A DNA stretch of 64,000 nucleotides from Daucus carota subsp. sativus (GCF_001625215.2 NC_030383.2:57774949-57838948), one strand, 5' to 3'; counted from the stretch's first letter, positions 32,301 to 42,900 are shown. A program made the numbers and translations. The notes: generated by a model not told the origin, from the letters alone.

Positions 32301-35242
32301 GGCATAGGCCTTCGGCTTTGGCATTGCAGTAAGTGTAACAATAATACAAACACAGCAAACAACATTTTACTAGATTAGCTAATCTAATATGGCATGTTCA
32401 CGAATACCTAGCATTAACCAGATAGAAACCAAGAGCGAGTTTTAAGAATCAAGTTTGGATTTGAATAATACCTCTTGTTGCAGATTTCTAACAATCCATT
32501 CCTTAAGCCTGTCTATTCTTGTGTTTATCCAAGATTTTACTAGATTTGCAATCACACCTTCAGTCTCATAAGGAGGCATCTCCTGAATTATTGATATTCC
32601 ACCATCCTCACTGTCAACTGAATCTTCCACTGCCATCTGCACTAGATCTTTTTCCAGCTTGTCGGCAGATATCAACACTTGAATACCATCAGGAGTCAGT
32701 TCGCTGATGCCCGAAACAAATTGTTTCAATTCATTTGCATAGCAAGCATGTAGAGTTGCTACGGCTACACCTGTTGCAAGAGGGTGCCATCTCTTCAAAA
32801 TAGGACTATATATTTCCTTCTCATTATAAGCAAGATCGCTAATGTCTTGAGCAAGGATGGAAAGGACAGGAAGAGGACTTTGCTGATGTCTTGCTGACCG
32901 TCTGCTTAGATAGATTTTCTCCTTTTTCTGTCTTAAGGTAAGTATAAAAGTCATACTCGTGACAGAATATATGAATTTTCAAATTCTAAGTGAAGAAAAA
33001 CAGCAATGTGGATATAGATTTTTGAATTTAAATAAAACGGAGAAATGCTATAATAGCATGTGGTGATAACAGAATATAAACATTAGAAGATGACACAGAA
33101 AGATTAGACTATTAAGGAGAAGAGACAAGGAAAACTTTGACTCTGGAGGTTTTATCTTGAAGATATAATGTTAATGATAAACACAAAGTATCTACGGAAA
33201 CTAACAGAGCCTCATATGCTGAATATTTGAAAATAATCTAATCAATAATAAGAGAGAATTTTGCATTTGGTTTGAGCTTTGTTCATTAAGAGTTTACCAT
33301 CCCCTGTATTACATTATTCAAATCACTAATAGCAATTAGACTGACAGCACCACAGGGAAATTCGAAAGAATAACATAAAAGAAAGATTAACTAGTTAATG
33401 AAAACTTGCCTGATGGAATGCACTGGCAACTGATGACCTAATGTAAGTGTTAAGTTGGCGACATGAGATGCCAACATCTGTGTTCTTTTCGTGTGAAATG
33501 TCTTCCCCCAATATATTATTCGTTAAGACATTGAGTGATAGAACAATTTGCATTAAATCAGTGTTACCCCTGTAGAAAGTGTCATGGTAAGCAAAGAGTT
33601 TTTTTCCACCCCAACTCAGAATTGAGCTCAAAGCTGAATTTAAAATCTTGGAGTAAGAAGGATCCTTTGTTGCCTTTGCGTCCTTTTCAACTTCCAAAAA
33701 TATTTTTTCAGCAGCGAGGAGCAGGTCTTTTTCAACTTCGCCTGTAGCAACATAACGGTCAAATAATACCCATAAAAGACAGAGATTATGGTATGCTTGG
33801 TTTAGTCCAAGGATCCCCCATGTTTTCTTTATGAGCTCTAACAATTCATCAACTTCCTCTATCACAACTGTTGCGTTATTAATATCAAAGCAAGATTCTA
33901 AAAGCGTCTGATACACTCGGAGATTAAAAGGTACCCCATCTGCCCAATGGCATATATCAGAGACAGAACCATCAAACGATCTACAGGCAAGAGACATAAC
34001 ATTGTTCCATAATGCTTGCATTGTTTCACTTCTACCAGTCTCGATGGGCCTCTCTAAACCCCCATCTATAATCTCGCGAAGTTTTTGAGCAGAAGCATTG
34101 GTCTTGTCAAGAGGCACATGAGAATGCTGGAGAATACCAGCTTCAAGGACCTTCAATATCCTCTTTTGCCATGCTTCATATTCTCTTGCAGAGGAAAAAT
34201 CTGAAGCTTTTAGTTGTTGTAATAGCTCTAGAGGTAAAACAAGAGACTCCATCCGCTTCCCTAGCTAAAACAAGATCAAGACAATAATTGATATCCAATC
34301 ATTCAATATAGTCACATTCTAAAATCCTCCTTCAACAATGTGATCCATCCATGGGTGGCAATGTGTAATAAGACCAAATATCTTACTTCATTATTAACAC
34401 AATAGAAAGATCGGAAAATAAAATACACGTCTCAGTTAACCCAAATGTCACATTCTCACTCATATTAACTCCACGTTACATGATTGAAGGATCTAATTAT
34501 GTGCATTTTACAAAAAATTTAAATATACAATTTTTCACACTCCAAAATCAATTCGGGAAGGTTACTATAGACGAGAAATTAAATGTACATGATCACCGCA
34601 TATAGAATTATCCTTAATTCTTATTGAGTTATGCAGTTATGCTAAAGGTACAAAATTGTGTATCAAAATTTATCCACAGATGACGATGTATCGATGACAT
34701 CAAAAAACTTAATCGGTGATATTGACGTGAATGCGGAGATGTATCGTAATTATTGAGTCATAACCAATACAAACATTTCCTATCGAAAATCTGAGGTTCT
34801 AAACAACAGAAACTAAAAAATTAAACTACAATATCACATACATACACACATATATTTTAAGAAAATAAATATGTACCTGACCAGCCGTAATTCTAAGCAA
34901 GGCACGTCTAACCCTAGAATCGACTTGCTCAGAAACCTTCATCTGAACCCTCATCAACTCTCCTACAGCCCCAACTCGCTTGCCTGAACCCAGTGAGTTC
35001 TGTTGAGTGAGCACCGAGTTCTTCAAGCCCCACTCTTTTTTCTCCTTTGTTGACGAAGCAGATACAAAAGTCAACGGTCTGGAACCTCTGGAGCTCCGAG
35101 AAGCCGCGATGAAGATCTCGTACGCGGTTTCTCGGAGCTCCGAGTCCGAGAAGTGGAGGCCCAGCTGAGGAAACGGGCTGGCCAGGCCGGAGGTGGTGGT
35201 GAAATGAGTGTCACTGTCAGTCACCATGGTGGTGCTGGACAT
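23358..35242 (-). CDS. UNC-13-like DUF810 (MUN-domain) gene, last exon broken by two LTR insertions
   Basis: Minus-strand exons: 35242-34877, 34264-33410, 32927-32472, 31024-30835, then a last exon from 30735. All junctions keep frame; intron 2 is a GC-AG intron. The protein opens with a low-complexity head and SDSELRETAYEIFIAASRSS, then LPLELLQQLKASDF, SPILKRWHPLATGVAVATLH and LPIPRHPILLPDLMRSLDKC, hallmarks of plant DUF810/UNC-13 homologues related to PATROL1 (vesicle tethering/priming at the plasma membrane). The last exon reads ...GPSASSSLPL and is then cut by the copia element (25108-29956). Host sequence PPTSGQWKP resumes at 25102, is cut again by the solo LTR (23461-25074), and continues to CYRNDKQATNFLKKTYNFP and stop at 23358. 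The ancestral protein would be 923 residues. The present frame ends at TAG 29951-29953 inside the LTR, giving 883 residues and losing the last 41. Nothing else is broken. Confidence 0.92.
23461..25074 (+). mobile_element. Solo LTR of an unclassified LTR retrotransposon
   Basis: 1614 bp beginning TGATAGGTCC and ending GAGCACATCA (TGAT...ATCA), with exact 5-bp duplications TAGGT at 23456-23460 and 25075-25079. It contains a GA-rich purine tract (23560-23690), an AAACCCTAA box and a plausible TATA box CCTATATAAAC (23721-23731). No primer-binding site, polypurine tract or coding domain is present, so it is a solo LTR left by LTR-LTR recombination, perhaps Ty3/gypsy by its length. It lies antisense to the host gene, inside its last coding exon. 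Confidence 0.9.
23723..23730 (+). promoter_or_regulatory. Putative TATA box within the solo LTR
   Basis: TATATAAA in a suitable position about 260 bp into the LTR, downstream of the purine tract. It could still drive transcription antisense to the UNC-13-like gene's remaining segments only if oriented upstream of them; it points away from the main gene body along the copia element. Confidence 0.35.
25108..25362 (+). repeat. 5' LTR of copia element
   Basis: 255 bp starting TGTTGAGACACC and ending TTCTAACT, immediately before the primer-binding site. It contains a TATA box (TATATAAA, about 25275) and therefore a likely transcription start. The 3' end is CT where CA is usual. Confidence 0.97.
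25363..25375 (+). other. Primer-binding site, tRNA-Met type
   Basis: TGGTATCAGAGCC directly follows the 5' LTR. It is complementary to the 3' end of plant initiator tRNA-Met, the usual primer of plant copia elements. Confidence 0.95.
25378..26514 (+). CDS. Copia Gag and start of protease
   Basis: 378 residues beginning 3 nt after the primer site. The N-terminal half is a plant copia Gag of the type beginning with VKLDNDNFLLWQNMVLPLLR (capsid-like helical domain). Residues 298-311 form a CX2CX4HX4C zinc knuckle (CQICGKPGHTAPYC) after an Arg/Gly-rich stretch. The frame enters the aspartic protease with WFMDSGASNHV (catalytic DSGA), then ends at a TGA at 26512-26514 only about 25 residues later. 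A normal element continues in one frame into Pol, so the stop reflects a single-base-scale frameshift just upstream. The stop overlaps the next ATG (TGATG). Confidence 0.93.
   Translation: MANANIQTNQPLYSLGGMLSQPPSVKLDNDNFLLWQNMVLPLLRGHKLEGFLTGEIPCPNEFIVSTTTTSASIVSGTPSPPKKDPNPDYDVWISKDQLLLGWLYNSIQPHVAARLMGFTTSKDLWEGIKQYFGMQNKSRIIFLTGELQQARKGTMKIAEYLNSVKSIADNLALAGKPIDSSDLVTQVLAGLDEEYTPIVVQISGRESISWVELQSTLMTYESRLEQLNATRLSLAGMEVSRPTAAFANKVNPNARNSNSTGLNYKSHRGGAQGRGNFRNGNTRGRNRGGRSSNSKLMCQICGKPGHTAPYCWNRYDEDFMGTSPDTSKGKQESSSIAFTAAIGSEVDQSWFMDSGASNHVTNDETQLSNAGKYFGRKL
26514..29720 (+). CDS. Copia Pol: rest of protease, integrase, RT, RNase H
   Basis: 1068 residues in the frame offset from gag. Domain order: remainder of protease; GAG-pre-integrase with the HHCC zinc finger (HRRFGHP...CEACQYGKSH, about 125-170); integrase core with acidic residues D190 (HTDLWGP), D251 (QSDWGGEY) and E285 (NGRAERKH); reverse transcriptase from about 570 with YVDD at 743-746; RNase H near the C-terminus (SDADWASCP, SSTEAEYRAL, TKHIEIDVHFIR). 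The first ATG coincides with the gag stop, but it is probably not a natural start: the intact family encodes a single polyprotein. The stop codon (TAA, 29718-29720) lies 19 nt inside the 3' LTR. Confidence 0.95.
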   Translation: MVGNGSKLCIAHTGKILVPSLDHKVLQLKNVLHVPCIKKNLLSVSQLAFDNNVFTEFHSNCCFVKDKETGQVLLQGTLKDGLYQLKLADRFRSSKSMFSHSNVPIARENNSSHVALESSVVDSRKELFHRRFGHPSNRILSTILKSCNQSMFFNENQFFCEACQYGKSHSLPFPTSEYHAQEPLHLIHTDLWGPAPVQSCDGYKYYIHFLDDYSRHIYPLKTKGDALDVFIKFKRLVENRFNKRIKIVQSDWGGEYRSFSKVLEKCGIEFRHSCPHTSSQNGRAERKHRHIVETGLTLLAQAKMPLKYWWYAFQTSVYLINCMPTPVLNLKSPIQTLYNQKPNYQLLKVFGCACFPCLRPYHKTKFQFHTIKCVFLGYSPGHKGYLCLSPTGRVYVSRSVIFNENNFPFAHTKFLTNNWHQSEHSVVNSCSSYSILPLSPLNSTDAITDTRPQQAFFEGGSVPSESENLQQPSDESLAQHDHNTPSAANSSAQEFSPIDLEEHIESSHSVDVSASSRTGKAHAESHSMVTRGKAGIFKPKAYITNVCHEPATVQEALANEHWHKAMHEEMAALTKNHTWQLVPWRPDMNVVENKWVFRIKRKADGSIDRFKARLVAKGYLQTPGVDFTETYSPVIKASTVRIILTIAISKNWKIRQLDVNNAFLNGKLHETVYMAQPEGFVDANKPGYVCKLEKAIYGLRQAPRTWSDELRETLQRWNFIQSQCDSSLFFLQARNKIIFVLIYVDDIIVTGNDDSLLQKFIQQLNRMFSLKDLGDLHHFLGIEVHRDHTGLFLSQTQYIRDILFKFGMSQCKPCPTPMSTGRSISLSNGTPMHDPTVYRSAVGALQYLLHTRPDIAFVVNKLSQFSHTPTDVHWQLLKRVFRYLQGTSQFGLYIQGNERLNVTGFSDADWASCPDDRRSVGSYCVYLGDTLVSWSSKKQGVVARSSTEAEYRALANVAAEITWIQSLFKEIGVPCSSTPITWCDNMSANALASNPVYHARTKHIEIDVHFIRSKVLNKQLEVRYIPSYDQVADMLTKPLTHSRFLFLRDKLNVSQVPLSLRGDVETPT
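29693..29701 (+). other. Polypurine tract
   Basis: GAGGGGGGA immediately before the 3' LTR, the plus-strand primer site. It overlaps the end of the pol reading frame (LSLRGD). Confidence 0.9.
29702..29956 (+). repeat. 3' LTR of copia element
   Basis: 255 bp, identical to the 5' LTR except for C at 29876. Its last bases place a TAG stop (minus strand, 29951-29953) into the UNC-13-like reading frame. Confidence 0.97.
30736..30834 (-). other. 99-bp stop-free intron of the UNC-13-like gene
   Basis: Donor CTGTG|GTGAGC and acceptor TTCAG|GATCTCG. Family alignment from memory (CGSR after KSHCG) supports removal. The intron length is divisible by three and has no stop in the coding frame, so retention would add 33 residues and not truncate the protein. 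Confidence 0.75.
31608..31719 (-). mobile_element. Isolated CACTA-type terminus in an intron
   Basis: Read on the minus strand from 31719, it starts CACTACAAGCAAAACGGGCA and is followed by repeated TTCCTACC(A/G)AT motifs (three direct or inverted units within 110 bp), the subterminal repeat style of CACTA (En/Spm) transposons. The partner end is missing, so this is a truncated remnant in the intron between the third and fourth exons of the UNC-13-like gene. Confidence 0.65.
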
Positions 35243-35294
35243 GCAATTGTAAATGTTCGTATGTGAAATAGTGTGTTTATTGAATTTGATTCTA

Positions 35295-35303
35295 ATTTAT
35301 ATA
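35295..35303 (-). promoter_or_regulatory. TATA box of the UNC-13-like gene
   Basis: TATATAAAT on the minus strand about 55 bases upstream of the ATG at 35242, leaving a short leader. It is the best core promoter candidate in the region. Confidence 0.5.
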
Positions 35304-35862
35304 CAGCTACATGATGATCGATAAAAAATTAAATTTGTCTAGCTGTGAATGATATTTAATACAGTTACAAATCATAGTTTGTGTTAACTTTAGTTTAATC
35401 CAGAGCTGACTCGATCAATATTTGATGATAATTTGATGAATCTCCGGTTGACACGTATCACTTGTGTAAGTTGACATGCATGTTGTATTATGGATCTGGG
35501 TTTCGCAGGAAAAATATTTAATAGTTTTATTCTAAATTTTAATATATTTATAAGAGGTATTATATTATAATTTAGCCGAAAAAGTATACTTTGTTTAAAA
35601 TTTTCAGATTCTAACCGTTTTTTCTTATGAATAGATATTACTATAATTCTGGACCATTGTATTATTAAGCTAAATTAGCATTAGGTAGTTACAACTAATG
35701 TGGGTCTGGACAAAGCCAAATGATTAGAGACAGGCTGCAAAGGGGAATCATTGAATCAACTATATTATTTACTCCGTTTATCAATAATGTAAACAATTAT
35801 TCTGCCTTTTCGAGCCTCCGGCCAATTCCTCATCAGTAGCACGCCAAATATCGATCTTGTAA

Positions 35863-36256
35863 GAGCATCTCCAACCATCGAAAACCCTTGGCTAAAAGGT
35901 GAGATGACATACTTAAAATAAAAAAATTTAGTCAATAGCTTGAAAAACTCAACCCCAACCATGTTCAGCTGTTGTCAATAAATTTAGCCAACCTCCTATG
36001 GATGGTTAAATTTGTCGAACCTCTACAGGTCTGTAAGAAATCTGTAGAATAATTGTACATCATTTATTACCATATTGAACTGATATATTCTATTTTATCA
36101 ATTTAAAATATTAAAAACATACTGTTTTTAAATTATAGCCAACCAATATAGCCAATACTATTGAAGCAAAATGTCTTACAGGTTCAGCAAATTTTACATG
36201 ATATCTTACAGGTCCAATTTAGCCAACGATTATAGCCAACGCCATTGGAGATGTTC
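35863..36256 (+). mobile_element. Tourist-like (PIF/Harbinger) MITE, copy 1
   Basis: 394 bp with termini GAGCATCTCCAACC and, in reverse, GAACATCTCCAATGG, flanked by TAA on both sides (35860-35862, 36257-36259). A 3-bp TAA/TTA target duplication is typical of PIF/Harbinger MITEs. Two further copies are present at 37918-38274 (reverse) and 45198-45560. Confidence 0.88.
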
Positions 36257-36348
36257 TAACATCGAAAAATGTAGTTGTATCCATAATAGTTCAATGAAAT
36301 TGGTGTCAAATAAGGTCTTTGATGCAGGCAAGTGAAAATTAGAATAAC

Positions 36349-37560
36349 TTTTTTTTTATAGCAAAAGATGTTCTTCATTAATTCATCAAACAATCCGACA
36401 TAATCGTCTCCAACAAAAATGGAGGAGACATAAAATCCAAGAAGCAGTTTAGCTCACAAGGGATTTTGGCAATATTATGTGCCACCCTGTTAGCTTACTT
36501 TCTAACAAAATCTACCAACACCCCACCCCTACTACGAATCATGAGTTTAAATTGATGCACCTGATTACCAAACTCGAGCAGATTTGTGTTGTTCCCTTTC
36601 ATAGCGTTGACACAAAGTTCGGAATCACTCTCAATGGTCACTGCTGTCACTGGAAGTTGGTTTATCCATGAGAGAGCCTCTAGGATCCCTACCATTTCTG
36701 CCTCCACTACATGCGTGCTGCCTGCAAATCTCATTACTCTTCCTGTTAAGAACTGTCCATGACTATTCCTGAGAGCCATACCAACTGCAAATGAGTCTTG
36801 ACCTTCTTTTATTGCACCATCAACATTTACCTTAAACGAACCTAAGTTGGGAGGTGTCCATTTGCTTTCCTGCTGTGAAACAAAAGAGATATGTCTTGAA
36901 GTTGCATGGTGTTTCTTATTTGCTTCTTTCCACTCTTGGACCTGCTTTCTGCTCCATTCCATAACAACAACTGGTGTCATGGTTCTTTCTTCAAATATCT
37001 TCTTGTTTCTCGCAAACCAGACTCCCCAAAGCACTGTTGCAATCTTTGTCAAAACCTCACTGGATTCAGTACTCAGTTTCTCGAGCAACCAGTCAGCTGC
37101 ATTTTCTACTGACCACATGTCGTAGTTCAAGCCCACATTCAACCACACTCTTTGGCGAAACTACAATTAAAAAACAAATACAAGAGGTGCTCAATATCTC
37201 CAGTGCACATCGGGCAACAAATCAGAACTGTGATTCTTTTGATTTCAATTAAGTACCTGACTGGAATGGTATTTCTAGACAACCTCCATCAAAAGATTCT
37301 TATTTTGTGGGGGATTTGCAAAGCCCATATTTTGCTTCAATCTCTAGACTGATGTTTCCCGGTTGCCAAGGTGTGATTCTTATGCCACTGATGGTACCCC
37401 GACTTCACCGTGTATTGCTCATTAGGAGAATGGGACCAGGCAAGTCTGTCTTTCATACACATATTTGGTATTTGGGTGTTAAGAATGGCATTTGCATCTT
37501 CATTGTTGAACTGCGATCTCATCACTTTTTCCTCGTCCCATTTCTGGAGTCCCGTAGAAA
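36349..37560 (-). pseudogene. 5'-truncated LINE: zf-RVT region and RNase H
   Basis: The minus-strand 3' end is an A-tail (T-run 36349-36357). Upstream of it, 37148-36495 is an open frame with an RNase H (RVT_3-like) fold: VNVDGAIKEGQDSFAVGMAL, EAEMVGILEALSW and IESDSELCVNAM supply the acidic residues. Further upstream, about 37560-37337, the segment WDEEKVMRSQFNNEDANAIL then NEQYTVKSGYHQW is the region just before the zinc-finger part of plant LINE ORF2. Frames are shifted between the pieces and the RT is missing, so this is a dead LINE/L1 fragment. Confidence 0.85.
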
Positions 37561-37917
37561 GCTGGATGAATTTCTTTATATGTCAATTTGTTAAAAAATT
37601 TAACGATGTTTAACTAAAAAATTATAATAATTTAAAAATATAAATAAATTTAACTATGATAAACATAAAATAAGCGTAAGTGTAATTCTCCGGTTATCCA
37701 AACCTTATGGTCCTCCATGGATAGCCGAACTTTTATGTTGGAGCTAAATCTTTCCAGATGGAGAATCAACAGATGAAGGCCCAATCTTTCATTATGGGCT
37801 TTCGTTTTACAAACACATAATTCCTGACACTTTGAAACCCAAATTTTGAATATCTGTCTAGATCGCAGGTGTAATAAGAAAACATATGATATTGTAAAAA
37901 AGAAAAAAAAGTGCAAA

Positions 37918-38274
37918 TAGTTAGCTAAATTGGACTTGCAAAATATTGTGTAAAAATTGCTGAAATTGTAACACATTGCACTTCATATTGACTATATTGG
38001 TTGGTTATAATTTAAAAATAATATGTTGTTAGTATTTTAGTTTGTTAAAATAGAATTTATGATTTTAATATGATAATAAATGATGTGTAATTTTCCTACA
38101 GATTTCTTACAGTCTGTAGAGGTTCGACAAATATATTCATCCATAGGAGGTTGGCTAAAATTATAGACAGCAGATTCATGTGGTTGGAGTGTGATTTTTT
38201 CAAGAAATTGGTTATATTTTTTATATTTTATATGCCAACTCCTAGATAAAGATTTTGTATGGTTGGAGATGCTC
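37918..38274 (-). mobile_element. Tourist-like MITE, copy 2, inverted and left-truncated
   Basis: Reverse complement of the element at 35863-36256. The right end GGTTGGAGATGCTC (38261-38274) is intact; interior landmarks TAGCTAAATTGGAC, TATATTGGTTGG and CTGTAGAGGTTCGACAAAT follow in order. The outermost ~30 bp of the other end are lost. Confidence 0.8.
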
Positions 38275-39382
38275 TAGGTTATTTTTTATTGAACACTTAC
38301 ATCTGAATTTTTATTGTTCTTACCTAAAATCCTAACTCCCGCCCTGCTATTATTTGCCTCTTCTCAATATTGTATTAGTCTTGTTTTTTAAATAATTAAA
38401 CCAATTTTAACAATTTATTAAATAATATAATTTTTTGCCTTTTCTTGTGTCCATGACTTATTTGCAGTTGGGAAAGAAGACATGTGTGAATATATATGGT
38501 GAGGAATTTTAGCTAGTGTCACAAGGCGTCAAGGGCCAAATTTTTAAGTTGAGGTCCAACACGGGAACTGGACTCGTAACCCTCTTTATTTCGCATACAG
38601 TTCTCGGGCTTTAGCCCTTGCAGAACAAAAAGTTTCTTGGGCTTTAGTTTATACATAACTAGATGAGAATACGCGCGTTGCGGCGGCCTATAAAAATTAT
38701 ATTAATGATCTAATATTAATATTTGTAGAATAAAATAATTTTATGACTGTCTATAAAAAGTATATTAATGTTTCAAGTTAATATTTGTAGGATAAAATAA
38801 ATTTATATTATAAAAATCTCGATTTAATACAAATACTAATATATAAAATTGCAAAATTGGAATATAATTCATGGTGAAAAAATGAAAATAAATTTATACA
38901 CGTAATTAACAATTTAAAGCATGACGAATCTTAATTTTATTTGTTTTTTTTTTTGGAAAAATAATCATGTTCTTACATTGTCACCTTCCTCCAATTTTTT
39001 TAGATTTATTGTGCACAAAAACATTTAACTTAAATATAACTACCCTCTTAAAAGTTGCTTGAACGGAGCAAACAGATAATGCATGAATAATTTTTTCATG
39101 TATACAAAGTAAATAATATAAAAATTAACAACAACAAACATGTCCGATGAACAAAACAATTATTATAAAAGAATAACCAACAAACATATATCATTAATAG
39201 TTCATTTATTGATATCAACCATCAATATCCTGTCAAGACTGTATTCTTTTCCGTGTTTGGATTTGTCGACTCCAATGTAATGGTCTATAACTACATTTGC
39301 TTGCAACAACCTTTACTGTAACAGCCTTCACTTATCGTTGCAGAAGAACGACACCTCCGAATTAGAAATCGAGCAAGAGAAA

Positions 39383-39918
39383 GGTATTTCTAATTTTTGA
39401 TATTTTTCATCCAAAAATTTCAGAAAATTAAAAAATAGAACGGAGCGATGTGAGAGGCGCCACCTACACGCCCCTCGCTTCTCCTTTAAAAATCGAGTAA
39501 GAGAACTATCAGGTACGTTTGTGGTATTGAGAGAGGAGGTTGTGTTTAGATGATCCAAAATCCTACGATCTACACAGGTATTTATAGGTGGAGAGTGACT
39601 TGTTTGCTACTTTTTCCCATAATTAAATAATCTGAACAAAATCAGATTAAAATTTTCAAGCTACAATATTCCATAAATAATCTGTCTTTCCCATAATTGA
39701 ATAATCTGAAACAAAATCAGATTAAAACTTTCAAGCTACTATATTCCATAAATAATCCGAAACAAAATCAGATTCTGAAAATTGCTTCTAATATATCCGA
39801 AACTAAAAAAGGTAGTTTTAATTTTTGATATTTTTCATCCAAAAATTCCAGAAAATTAGAAAAATAGGACGGAGCGATGTGAGAGGCGCCACCTACACGC
39901 CCCTCGCTTCTCCTTTAT
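39383..39918. repeat. Two copies of the Helitron 5' terminal segment
   Basis: 39383-39489 and 39811-39918 are about 90% identical, including GATATTTTTCATCCAAAAAT and GAGAGGCGCCACCTACACGC. Only the outer copy is followed by the TATATAAGTATATTGA terminus. Confidence 0.9.
39616..39775. repeat. ~74-bp tandem repeat inside Helitron
   Basis: Two full units and a partial third, each containing CCCATAATT(A/G)AATAATCTGA, ACAAAATCAGATTAAAA and CCATAAATAATC. Confidence 0.85.
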
Positions 39919-39931
39919 ATAAGTATATTGA

Positions 39932-42900
39932 TGATTGATTTCACTTTGACAAGGAACCGGAAATACCATAAGCAACAAATAAAATTCGCACTGTTGGAAG
40001 TCGCTACCCAATTTTTTTTGGGTAAAAAATCATCATGCGTAAATACTAAATATGTTCTGGCAAAAAAAGTAAAAAAAATATTGAATATTTTTTGGCCTTC
40101 TCTCAGCCGGGCTATTTTGCCAAGCGAGCCGTTCAAATTTACTTTAACAAAAAAAGATATAATATTCAAATTCATTTATAAAATGAATTCAAAGAACATG
40201 TGTCATAGTTAATTTGATTATTATTATATAAAATATAATAGATCATGTATGAATAATGATGATGTCAATAAGAATATTATGAAAAAAAACATATCACAAC
40301 GTCATTAGGAAGAATTTTGGATATCCGAATTAGATTTTCTAAAATTACTCGAAAAATGGCACAATTATTTAAAAGCTATCAAAATATTTTTACCCAACAA
40401 AATTATTTAAAAAACAACGAAATAACCGCCTAAATTATTCACATAAACTAGGGCAAAACATCAAACGAAATCACTACTCGTTCTTCATAAATATCGCAAA
40501 ATCTTTGCATCATTTAATCACACATCAATACTCGCGACAAAAAATAAGCAATCTAATCATGCCGGTGCATCCGATTAAAAAGGGAGTATCCAACACATAA
40601 CGTCGAAGATAACAAATCACTGTACAGTCTCAATCCACAATTTATGGCGATTTCGCGACCACATATTCGACTCCAACGAACCTAAATGTCCACGTAAACT
40701 GACCACAAGGTTAGAATCAAACACACGTGCGGATCCACCAGCAAGCTGGGAGAGAAGAAATGTCGGAGAAGAAACCACTTTGTGAAATTATTATTATGCC
40801 GCAAGAATAAATAGAGTTGAAGAAACGTCCATATAGAAACACTCACCGTCCCACTTTTACCCTCGAAGCTTTTCAACAACTACATGCATGTCGGCCTTGA
40901 CCGATTATCAGGCGATAAATGTACAGTGTTTGCATTATTTCGCCATATAAATGGCCAAATATTGTCTTTTCAATATGAAGCGACTGGCCCTGCCATTCTG
41001 CTTTTTCATCTTTACAGATAATATACGTATCCGACTATTTTCCTAAATCTAATTATTTCGTCTTGCTTTTTTGTCGAGATACAAATATACAATACAAATT
41101 ATAACTAGGACCGACTCTTGAAAGTAGCGTTAAAATTAATTCAACCCACCTTAACGCACATATGTTATAAGTTATTTAAACAATTTGAAATCAAGTTTTC
41201 ATTATCTCAGACCGATAATTGTAATATATAATTGGACAGAATTCATGTCTAATACTGCATGTGTAAAAAAATATGTGTATGGACGTCGTTTGAGTAATCT
41301 TTAAAAAAAAGTTTCTGGCTTATAGTAGAGAAATGGACTAAAAATGAAAATTAAATCAAAACTTATAAGTGATTAAATTAAGTAGAAGTCCGGAAGCAAA
41401 AGTTAGTATCTTCGGTTTCTTATAAATGATTTTGGCTTTTTCATAAATGGATTAAGAAAAATGAATTTGGATTCTTATAAAAAAAACCCGGGAAACAACG
41501 TTGTCTAAACATGCACATTATTTCTCGTAGATTTAAGTATACCAATAATTTAGTTAAATGTATAATTTTCACTCAATAAAAAAGGTGAGACTCAAAATAG
41601 ATAAGCAAAATAAGTTAAACAAATCACTGAAATTGTGGAATGACAAACAAAAAATTGATAGATTTGCTTTGATTCCGATAACAAAATATTGATGATTACT
41701 AGCTAGTTTCCAATGCAAGTGCTATCGAAACAACAGGGATTCATGTCTGCAAATTTACGACCTTCGGCTTCGTTCATATATTCTTCGTGGGGTTCACCCA
41801 TTTGTAAAAGACAATTAAAGCTAAGTTGGTAGTCGGTATCAAATAAAGCTCGATAAATCTCACGACTTTTATCTTAGCTAAGATAACTTTCGCCTAAGCT
41901 AATTATTAACAACTTTATAGAAAAGATAATTTCCACAACACTAGTCATCAAATGTTAGAATGTCGATGGTATGAATGTGATGTGATATAACCTGCCGACG
42001 CAGATGTACTTAAAACAATACTAATTACCGACTAATTGTAGTCTATTTTAGTCACTCTAAGCTGTATCATTCGAAAGCTTAGTCAAGTGAAATAGTAAAT
42101 TTAGCGCTAACCACCAACTTAAATTCTTGATTATATGCAATGTAGGGTTAGCTTCTCCTCCGTTTTAGTTGGTACATAATTAATTAGTATAAGTAATCAT
42201 GTTTAGTTTCACATGGGTCCTTAAACCACACCTGAATATATGATTTGATGTGTGTTTAAGGATATTAAATAGAAAATGTGGGTCCCACCTAGACAAGAAA
42301 CTAAGATATATACTCATATTAGTACAATCGAGTGGAAGTTTGTCTGCTGCTCTGGTCATCCAATATTGCGGGACAGGTGGAACTCGCGAAAGTTGACTAA
42401 TCAGTCTCTAATCTTCTTTGATGCATGATTAGTGATGTAATTAAGTATGGCAAAAGATATACGTAAATAATTGATAAAGGTATATGATTGTGCCTAGATT
42501 TACTTGTCCCGGCTAGATACATGTTCAACTATTGTATGATTCTAGCTTTTGTGCTCAGTGGCAGGGAACGGTGGCCATGTGTGGTACCAGATTCCCCGAT
42601 ATTTTCTTTCTTTGATTTTGTTTATTTATTTATATTCGATAAAAGACAATAATGGATTGCTTAAATTCAAAAGAAGGCCGCTGATAATAGTGGTTTATTT
42701 TGTAGTTCCATTAAGGGAACACATTTGCTTTCTTAGAGATATTAAAATTTACTATAACACGAGATTCACGACGGTTAGCCAGGAAGACCCGTCCGAGAGA
42801 GTAATAATTCGTTGGTTAAATTTAGGAATATCACACGATTCACGAAAAAAAAATGTTAAAAAGTCATTTTAGAACAATATTTTACAATATACTCAAAACG

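Larger units (their letters stand above)
38659..39931 (-). mobile_element. Non-autonomous Helitron, minus orientation
   Basis: On the minus strand it begins (A)TCAATATACTTATATAAAGG, then AGAAGCGAGGGGCG, the classical plant Helitron 5' end (TC plus TATATTAAAAGGAGAAGC-like). It ends with a GC-rich imperfect hairpin (CCGCCGCAACGCGCG) followed by CTAG and a host T. No TIR, no TSD and no Rep/helicase. Internally the 5' terminal ~107 bp occur twice. Confidence 0.8.

Noticed and set aside
36847..37352. Plus-strand overlapping frames of about 65-95 residues
   Set aside because: Antisense shadows of the LINE RNase H region.
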